The notes below the pieces were generated by a model. The model was given only the letters and a program-made list of their open reading frames with translations, was not told the DNA's origin and made no database searches. Below are positions 1 to 5,195 of a stretch of 5,195 nt of DNA, piece after piece; position 1 is the stretch's first letter; every line of letters begins with the position of its first letter. Origin of the DNA: an uncultured Pirellula sp. (GTDB lineage: Bacteria; Planctomycetota; Planctomycetia; Pirellulales; Pirellulaceae); assembly GCA_903892365.1 (NCBI GenBank), contig CAITIF010000815.1, forward strand, positions 1-5,195. The letters are read 5' to 3'. The position numbers and the translations under genes are program-made.

Positions 1-165
1 CACCAAAAGCAACAACCACGTTGTCGGCAATTCGATTTGCAAAACCAAGGCGACATAACCGATCACCAAGAGTTGGCCAGCAACGGCAACCCAGCGCAAC
101 TGAGCTAGCCAAATGGCGGTCGATATATGGGGCTCGGAAAAGACTTGTACGCGAAGACCAACCAT
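1..165 (-). CDS. Sensor histidine kinase, RegB/PrrB-like, N-terminal fragment (runs off left edge)
   Basis: This is the first 55 codons of an open frame that starts with ATG at 165-163 and is still open at base 1. The visible protein begins MVGLRVQVFSEPHIS and continues with a WLAQLRWVAVAGQ stretch, then two hydrophobic stretches (about residues 28-43 and 47-55) separated by a short LQIELPTT turn. The LRW-(I/V)A-(I/V)AGQ pattern leading into the first membrane helix is characteristic of the RegB/PrrB/ActS family, membrane kinases that sense redox state through the quinone pool and phosphorylate a RegA-type regulator. The kinase core, the redox Cys and the phosphorylated His lie outside the window, so the function is inferred from the N-terminus alone. 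The ATG is the first start codon in this frame after an upstream in-frame stop, and a GGAAAG (175-180) lies 9 bases before it. The gene follows the DUF1501 stop by only 19 bases, so it is probably co-transcribed. It could instead be another multi-pass membrane protein. Confidence 0.6.
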   Translation of the reverse strand, partial: MVGLRVQVFSEPHISTAIWLAQLRWVAVAGQLLVIGYVALVLQIELPTTWLLLLV

Positions 166-174
166 CCCAAAGCA

Positions 175-180
175 CTTTCC
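175..180 (-). promoter_or_regulatory. Probable ribosome binding site for the RegB-like gene
   Basis: The minus strand reads GGAAAG, 9 bases before the ATG at 165. It is a modest Shine-Dalgarno match that starts right after the DUF1501 stop codon. It supports 165 over the ATG at 182-180, whose frame closes after 25 codons. Confidence 0.4.
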
Positions 181-184
181 ATCT

Positions 185-1669
185 CTAGCCGTTGATCAGC
201 TGGTGCTGCACTATGCCATGAACATCCGTCAACCGAAATCGTCTTCCTTGAAACTTGTAGTTCAATCGCTCATGATCGACTCCTAACAAGTGAAGAATCG
301 TAGCGTGAAGATCATGAACATGCACGGGGTTCTGAGTCACGTTGTACCCAAACTCGTCGGTTTCCCCATAACTGATCCCGGGCTTGACCCCGCCACCTGC
401 TAGCCACATCGTAAAACAACGGGGGTGATGGTCGCGTCCATAATCGGTTGCGGTGAGCTTGCCTTGGCAATAATTGGTTCTACCGAACTCCCCTCCCCAA
501 ACGACAAGCGTATCTTCCAATAGCCCTCTCTGCGCTAGGTCCGCCACCAGACCGGCGCTCGGTTGATCGGTGTTCTTGCACTCGTTTCGCAATGCCCCTG
601 GAAGTCCGCCATGATGATCCCAATCCTGATGAAACAACTGGACAAACCGAACCCCTCGTTCAATGAGACGTCGCGCTAGCAAGCAATTGGCCGCAAAACT
701 TCCGGGCTTCTTGACATCTTCCCCATACAGATCCAGCACATGCTGAGGCTCGTCCGAAAGGTTGTTAACCTCCGGAATCGACGATTGCAATCGATAAGCC
801 ATTTCATACTGAGCAATTCGTTCTTCGATACCCGGGTCCAAAGTACTCGACTGCTGATATCGATCTAAGTCTCCCGTCAGATCCAACATCTTTCGACGTT
901 GCATCCGACTGACTCCGTCGGGATCGTTCAAGTACAACACCGGCTCTGCCCCCGCTCGCAATTGCACCCCCTGATATCGCGACGGTAGAAAGCCACTGCC
1001 CCATAAGCGTTGGTACAAAGGCTGACCACTTTTGTCTTTGGTGACTAAGACCACAAATGCAGGTAGATTTTCATTGTCGGTTCCAAGCCCATAAGACATC
1101 CAAGCCCCGATGGAGGGTCGACCGGCCATCTCAGACCCTGTTTGCAAAAACGTGATCGCAGGGTCATGGTTGATGGCTTGCGTATACATCGACTTGATAA
1201 AACAAAGTTTGTCAGCGATCTTTGCTGTGTAGGGAAGAGCATCGCTGACCCATGCACCTGACTGGCCATGCTGCTCAAACTGAAAGGTGCTCTGGGCCAA
1301 AGGCAAAATCGCTTGATTGCCGCTCATTCCCGTAAGCCGTTGACCATTGCGCACTGAATCAGGCAATGGCTGACCGTGCTGTGCCTTCAGTGTTGGCTTG
1401 TAGTCGAATAGATCCAACTGAGACGGTCCCCCCGACTGAAACAGATAGATTACTCGCTTGGCCTTCGGCGTATGATGCGGCTGATCCAAGATGCCAGGGA
1501 CTCCTTTCAGGAGCTCCTGTCCCATAACTTCACTGCGAGCCTGCTGCGACAGCATACTTGCAAGGGCGATCGAACCAAGCCCAGCAGCTGACTTGGCAAA
1601 AAAATGCCGACGCAATTCATGTAGGCGCTGACTAGACGCCAACTCGTTCAACATACCATCATGGCTCAT
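185..1669 (-). CDS. DUF1501 family protein, Tat-exported, alkaline phosphatase/sulfatase-like fold
   Basis: This 494-residue protein is a complete member of the planctomycete DUF1501 family (PF07394), which belongs structurally to the alkaline phosphatase/sulfatase superfamily; the substrate is unknown. The N-terminus carries a twin-arginine signal: RRHFF at residues 20-24, then a hydrophobic stretch AAGLGSIALASML (28-40), with likely cleavage near QQARS (42-46). Family landmarks follow in order: QSGGPSQLDLFDYKP (78-92), NHDPA (167-171), GRPSIGAWMSYGLG (183-196), DWDHHGG (349-355), GGEFGRT (392-398), GRDHHP (411-416) and a His-rich VHVHDLHATILHLLG (449-463). Asp351, His352-353, Glu394, His414-415 and His452/456 are candidate metal or catalytic ligands by analogy, not proof. 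Length is normal and the frame is intact. The ATG at 1669 is preceded by GGGGA at 6 bases and lies 15 bases after the DUF1553 stop, so the two genes are very probably translated from one message. Tat export implies folding, perhaps with metal loading, before export to the periplasm. Confidence 0.93.
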   Translation of the reverse strand: MSHDGMLNELASSQRLHELRRHFFAKSAAGLGSIALASMLSQQARSEVMGQELLKGVPGILDQPHHTPKAKRVIYLFQSGGPSQLDLFDYKPTLKAQHGQPLPDSVRNGQRLTGMSGNQAILPLAQSTFQFEQHGQSGAWVSDALPYTAKIADKLCFIKSMYTQAINHDPAITFLQTGSEMAGRPSIGAWMSYGLGTDNENLPAFVVLVTKDKSGQPLYQRLWGSGFLPSRYQGVQLRAGAEPVLYLNDPDGVSRMQRRKMLDLTGDLDRYQQSSTLDPGIEERIAQYEMAYRLQSSIPEVNNLSDEPQHVLDLYGEDVKKPGSFAANCLLARRLIERGVRFVQLFHQDWDHHGGLPGALRNECKNTDQPSAGLVADLAQRGLLEDTLVVWGGEFGRTNYCQGKLTATDYGRDHHPRCFTMWLAGGGVKPGISYGETDEFGYNVTQNPVHVHDLHATILHLLGVDHERLNYKFQGRRFRLTDVHGIVQHQLING

Positions 1670-1675
1670 TAGGAT

Positions 1676-1680
1676 TCCCC
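1676..1680 (-). promoter_or_regulatory. Ribosome binding site for the DUF1501 gene
   Basis: The minus strand reads GGGGA in the 15-base gap between the upstream TAG and the ATG, 6 bases before the start. It supports the ATG at 1669 over the next in-frame Met (codon 6), and places the whole Tat signal in the product. Confidence 0.5.
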
Positions 1681-1684
1681 GTTT

Positions 1685-4600
1685 CTATCTCATGACCGAG
1701 AACGCGTCGCTGTTCATGATGGAATTAACCACCAGAGTTAACGCCGCTAGTTTTGCTTGTTGACTTGCTTCGTGAATCTGAATTGCTTTCCAGTCGCCCA
1801 CCCCCAACAGCTTCGCGGCGGAATCACTTTGTGCTTCAAAGAAAGCGGTCTGGTCCTGTACACCTCGCAGCAAACGTTCTTGCAATTCCGCTGGGCATGC
1901 ATGCGATGTCAAAAGAAGGTAGGCATTCGCAATCGCTTTCTGAAGGTTTTCTTGAGTGAATTTCGATTCGCTCACATCCGCTTGACGCTCAATTCCAAGT
2001 GAACGCAAAGCAAGTCCCCGCGAGGCTTCGACAAACTGAGGATCGTTCATCAATACAAGAGCTTGAAGCGACGTGACAGTGATCTCGCGACGAGCCGAAC
2101 AGACCTCCCGCCCCGCAGAATCAAACAACATCATGGACGGCGGAGGACTGGTTCGCTTCCAAACGGTATATAGACTCCTTCGATAGAGCCCTTCTCCTTT
2201 GCTTTGAGGATACTTCAAACCTGACTTTTCCTCCCACAACCCTGCGGGCTGGTAAGGATAGGCTGGTGGCCCCCCCAAGTTTTGTGACAGCAAATGGCTC
2301 GCCTGCAATGCACCGTCTCGAACCTGTTCGGCGGACAAACGCTGTGCCGGAAAGTGGCTCAACAAACTACCGTCCAAGTCTCGGTTCCGTCGCTCGGTGT
2401 CAACCCGACTGCTCTGACGGAACACCTGCGACAAAGCGATCTTTCGCATGATGGCTTTACGACTCCAACCGGATCGAATGAGCTGAACGGCTAAGTAGTC
2501 CAGCAACTGCGGGTGCGATGGCAATTGCCCTTGGATGCCGAAGTCCTCTGACGTAACAACCAAACCGCGACCAAACATTTGTTGCCACATGTGATTGACT
2601 GCAACCCGAGCGGTCAAAGGATGATGGTCACTGGTTAACCACTTAGCCAGCTCCAGCCGATTGGTGGGCATCGCTTCACCGTCACTCAATAGAGCTTGGT
2701 GCACGCCAGGACCAACAACATCGCCAGGCGAATCATAGGCTCCCCGATTAAGAAATCGAGTCGGATGATTTTCCGCCGTTTCGTCCATGACCATCAGCTC
2801 TCGCTTATCCTGAACAATCTTGGCCAACGATTCAAAATAATGGTGCAGGCTTTCCAGATGATACTTGCTGTTCTGGTCTATTCGACGTGCATAATGTTCT
2901 ATCCATTGCATGCGATCTTGTTCGGATAACTCCTCCCAAGTCAACAATGGGGAATCGGTCGCCAGCGAAGAAAGCTCCACCCCTGTCAATGCCGTATCGT
3001 AAATCTGAAGATGATCAACAAGCCCCCCAGGTACACCGCGATCACGGTTCCGAGCTCCAATGCTCAAGGACACATCCACTCGTTCGTAAAGAATGTCTTT
3101 GTGAAGACTGTCCTGAATGATCTCCACCTCAGCCCGCTCGCCATCAATGTAGATGTGGGTATCGCTGGCAGAGTTGGTGCCGCCATAGACCAATGCAACC
3201 TGCATCCACTTTTGGATCGCGACCGGTTGCTTGGTCCGTATCTTGATGGCGCTCGATGGCCAATAATGAATGACCCCAAAAGTAAAATGACCATCTTCAA
3301 TCAACAGTTGATAACCACGCGAACCCGCATCGGTCCAAGACTTGGAGCGATGTAAGACAACAGCTCGATCAAAGACCTTGGGAATCTTCAGATCCAGACA
3401 AATGGTAAATTCCTGTGTTCGAGAGAAGACTCCTGATTTTGGAAACACGAGAGCATTGTCTCCATCGAGAGCAACTGCCGATCGCGAACCATCTTGAACC
3501 ACTTCGATTGTCCCCGCTTCGCTGCTTCCTGGCTGATCTTTGGCGACTGTGTTCTCTATTGTCGTCAGCGGTACAACACCCTCCATCGGAAAATCCGACT
3601 TGAGCCAACGCTCCTCAGGTTGAGGCCACCCAGCCAGGGTACTGTACCACTCTTCCACCTTCGTGCTACCCTCGAGCCGTGACACCTCGTCCTCGTAGAT
3701 TTTCCGAATCGACTGCATCGCTTTTTGCAATGTTTCTACTTGCTGATTTTCTGCATTGTCCAATAACAGCAAAGTTGGACCAGGCATCGAATCGGTCCAG
3801 TAACTCGTAAGCCCCGATTCATAGATGTTGTCGAACATATCGCACATCTGAAAGTACTCTTGCTGCTTGAGCGGATCGTATTTGTGGTCGTGGCATCGCG
3901 AACATTGCAGTGTCAACCCCATCACGGCCGTTCCGAGCGTGTTGACTCGATCGGTCATGTATTCGACGCGGAACTCTTCTTCAGTACTTCCTCCCTCTTC
4001 ATTTTGACGATGCAACCGATTGAACGCGGTTGCAAGCCGTTGCTCCCGAGTCGGATTGGGCAACATGTCGCCAGCCAACTGCCAAGTAATAAACTGATCC
4101 ATCGGCAAGTCTTGGTTGATTGCCGAGATAACCCAGTCGCGATACACCCAAACATCTCGATACCGATCGGATTGGTAGCCATGTGTGTCCGCATAGCGTG
4201 CAAGATCGAGCCAATGGGTCGCAGCGCGCTCGCCAAACTGAGGGGATGCAAGCAGCTGGTCTACATACCTTTCGTAAGCGCCGGGTGATGCATCATGCAC
4301 AAACGACTGCAACAAATCGATAGACGGCAGACTGCCCGTCAGAGCAAGACTTGCGCGACGAGCCAACGTTTCGCGATCCGCTTCCGGTAGCAAACTCAAC
4401 TGATGAGCCTTGATCGCATCTGAAACAAACGCATCGATCGAATTCTGATTATTGCTGTTGGAGACCGATGGGACGGGGATCGCATCAGGCAATGGTTCGA
4501 ACGACCAATGCTTTGCTTTATAGACGGCACCACGTTCAATCCAAGTCCGCACCAGATCTTTTTGCCCAAGACTCAATTCGATCTTGCTGCTTGGCGGAGG

Positions 4601-5017
4601 CATGACCACGTCGGGATCCGAAGAATGAATACGCTCCCAAACCTCACTTTCCGAAAGATTGCCTGCCACGGCAAATTTTTTGCCAGAGGATGTTTCGAAT
4701 TGTACGCCGTCATCTCGATCAAGACGCAACTCTGTCGCACGAGTTTGGCTGTCCGGGCCGTGACAAGTGAAGCACCTATCCGAAAAGAGCTTCCGAATCG
4801 AGCTGGCGATCTCACTGTCCGATAGCTCACTGGGAACTTGCCCCAAGGCCATCGAACCCTGGAAGCCGGGGAATTGAAACTGGGCGACAGCCATCCCAAG
4901 GCAAACCAAGATCAGAAGTCGACAAGTTCTGGCAAGACTTCGTTTCGCGAGCAATAAACATTGCATGAAAATCACGTGCTGAAAGGGGAAGGAGCCGCAG
5001 GGAGGGGCAATCGCCAT
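1685..5017 (-). CDS. Secreted planctomycete cytochrome protein PSCyt1-PSCyt2-LamG-PSD1 (DUF1549/DUF1553)
   Basis: This 1110-residue multidomain exported protein has a standard planctomycete architecture. A basic n-region (K25, R26, R30, R33) and hydrophobic core RLLILVCLGMAVA (33-45) form a Sec-type signal, with cleavage plausible after AVA (45) or ALG (59). PSCyt1 (PF07635) spans about 70-165, with haem motif CFTCH at 82-86 and a Met in VMPPP (139) as possible distal ligand. PSCyt2/DUF1549 (PF07583) spans about 190-400, including LDLARYADTHGY (270-281) and a second haem motif CSRCHDHKYDP (372-382). A charged, probably coiled-coil stretch (420-450) precedes a LamG/concanavalin-like domain (about 530-690; IYIDGERAE 622-630, LSIGARNRD 651-659). 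PSD1/DUF1553 (PF07587) spans about 755-1010 (FLNRGAYDSPG, NHMWQQMFGRGLV, AQRLSAEQVRDG). The frame is intact and the length normal. Haem attachment at CxxCH occurs outside the cytoplasm, matching the signal. The reaction is unknown; LamG suggests glycan or protein binding. The start is uncertain: ATG 5017 is the longest form, but Met18 (4966) gives a more compact signal peptide, and neither has a clear ribosome binding site. Confidence 0.93.
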   Translation of the reverse strand: MAIAPPCGSFPFQHVIFMQCLLLAKRSLARTCRLLILVCLGMAVAQFQFPGFQGSMALGQVPSELSDSEIASSIRKLFSDRCFTCHGPDSQTRATELRLDRDDGVQFETSSGKKFAVAGNLSESEVWERIHSSDPDVVMPPPSSKIELSLGQKDLVRTWIERGAVYKAKHWSFEPLPDAIPVPSVSNSNNQNSIDAFVSDAIKAHQLSLLPEADRETLARRASLALTGSLPSIDLLQSFVHDASPGAYERYVDQLLASPQFGERAATHWLDLARYADTHGYQSDRYRDVWVYRDWVISAINQDLPMDQFITWQLAGDMLPNPTREQRLATAFNRLHRQNEEGGSTEEEFRVEYMTDRVNTLGTAVMGLTLQCSRCHDHKYDPLKQQEYFQMCDMFDNIYESGLTSYWTDSMPGPTLLLLDNAENQQVETLQKAMQSIRKIYEDEVSRLEGSTKVEEWYSTLAGWPQPEERWLKSDFPMEGVVPLTTIENTVAKDQPGSSEAGTIEVVQDGSRSAVALDGDNALVFPKSGVFSRTQEFTICLDLKIPKVFDRAVVLHRSKSWTDAGSRGYQLLIEDGHFTFGVIHYWPSSAIKIRTKQPVAIQKWMQVALVYGGTNSASDTHIYIDGERAEVEIIQDSLHKDILYERVDVSLSIGARNRDRGVPGGLVDHLQIYDTALTGVELSSLATDSPLLTWEELSEQDRMQWIEHYARRIDQNSKYHLESLHHYFESLAKIVQDKRELMVMDETAENHPTRFLNRGAYDSPGDVVGPGVHQALLSDGEAMPTNRLELAKWLTSDHHPLTARVAVNHMWQQMFGRGLVVTSEDFGIQGQLPSHPQLLDYLAVQLIRSGWSRKAIMRKIALSQVFRQSSRVDTERRNRDLDGSLLSHFPAQRLSAEQVRDGALQASHLLSQNLGGPPAYPYQPAGLWEEKSGLKYPQSKGEGLYRRSLYTVWKRTSPPPSMMLFDSAGREVCSARREITVTSLQALVLMNDPQFVEASRGLALRSLGIERQADVSESKFTQENLQKAIANAYLLLTSHACPAELQERLLRGVQDQTAFFEAQSDSAAKLLGVGDWKAIQIHEASQQAKLAALTLVVNSIMNSDAFSVMR

Positions 5018-5195
5018 TCAACAAGCGACTGTAATGCGACTTTAAAAAGCCAACCCTCCAATTATATCCCAAAAACCACCAATCTCCAGGATCCCTCAGC
5101 AATAGCTGGCCGATTGCAAGATAAAACTCAACATACCCGATTTTTTGCACGCTCCCATTTTTGGTTCCGGATCGAGTGTATCGTACCTCCAAGAG
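5018..5195. other. Upstream non-coding region of the operon
   Basis: These 178 bases hold no convincing gene on either strand. One minus frame stays open from a TTG at 5192 to 4827, but most of it overlaps the DUF1553 gene in another frame and its product resembles no family I recognise. The stretch is locally AT-rich and holds the promoter candidate and a small inverted repeat, GCAAT-N9-ATTGC (5099-5117). The gene that precedes the operon is outside the window. Confidence 0.6.
5061..5088 (-). promoter_or_regulatory. Candidate sigma70-type promoter for the DUF1553-DUF1501-RegB-like operon
   Basis: The minus strand has a perfect -10 hexamer TATAAT (plus-strand 5061-5066). Sixteen bases upstream is TGGAGA (5083-5088), which matches four of six positions of TTGACA. 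Transcription would begin near 5054, leaving a leader of about 37 bases before the ATG at 5017, or about 88 before the alternative ATG at 4966. The element is correctly placed and oriented for the first gene, but a TATAAT in AT-rich sequence can arise by chance and the -35 is weak. Confidence 0.45.

Noticed and set aside
103..182. Short minus-strand frame MESALGWLVFAYKSF... starting 2 bases after the DUF1501 stop
   Set aside because: It closes after 25 codons, whereas the overlapping frame from 165 stays open to the window edge and resembles a known membrane sensor N-terminus.
1670..1684. Possible terminator or internal promoter between the DUF1553 and DUF1501 genes
   Set aside because: The 15-base gap has no hairpin or T-run and holds only a ribosome binding site, so co-transcription is the simpler reading.
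3011..3355. 114-codon plus-strand frame
   Set aside because: It lies antisense to the LamG domain, whose minus-strand reading is clearly protein-like; nothing supports an antisense gene.
3860..4288. 142-codon plus-strand frame
   Set aside because: It is antisense to the strongly recognisable PSCyt2 domain; its product is Cys/His/Arg-rich without family resemblance, as expected for a shadow.
4508..4825. 105-codon plus-strand frame
   Set aside because: It is antisense to PSCyt1, including the CFTCH haem motif, and its product has no domain signature.
4827..5192. 121-codon minus-strand frame starting with TTG upstream of and overlapping the DUF1553 gene
   Set aside because: It overlaps the DUF1553 signal peptide and start of PSCyt1 in another frame, uses a TTG start at the window edge, and its product has no recognisable domain or signal.
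1..5195. Defence system, mobile element or CRISPR array
   Set aside because: No transposase, integrase, nuclease, toxin-like gene, terminal inverted repeats or regularly spaced repeats are visible; the content is explained by a planctomycete exported-protein operon.

Overview
The window looks like a piece of a Planctomycetota chromosome, most likely Pirellulales (Rhodopirellula/Blastopirellula-like). The reason is its two large genes: a secreted PSCyt1-PSCyt2-LamG-PSD1 (DUF1549/DUF1553) cytochrome-type protein followed by a Tat-exported DUF1501 protein. This pair occurs in many paralogous copies in planctomycete genomes and is uncommon elsewhere. Base composition is intermediate, with GC near one half by eye. 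The assignment rests on family knowledge, not on a database search.

Everything coding lies on the minus strand, so transcription runs from the right edge to the left. Bases 5018-5195 are an apparently non-coding upstream region with a perfect TATAAT box (plus-strand 5061-5066) and a weak -35. Bases 1685-5017 encode the 1110-residue DUF1549/DUF1553 protein. After 15 bases comes the 494-residue DUF1501 protein (185-1669). After a further 19 bases an open frame starts at 165 and runs off the left edge. Its 55 visible residues resemble the membrane N-terminus of a RegB/PrrB-type sensor histidine kinase.

The tight spacing suggests one transcription unit. The first gene would make an exported protein with two CxxCH haem-attachment motifs, a carbohydrate-binding-like LamG domain and the planctomycete PSD1 domain. 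The second would make a Tat-exported protein of the alkaline phosphatase/sulfatase-like fold, probably metal-dependent. The biochemical function of this pair is not established; polysaccharide processing at the cell surface is a plausible inference only. The adjacent putative redox-sensing kinase is the most unusual part of the context. I see no RNA genes, mobile elements, CRISPR arrays or long repeats.
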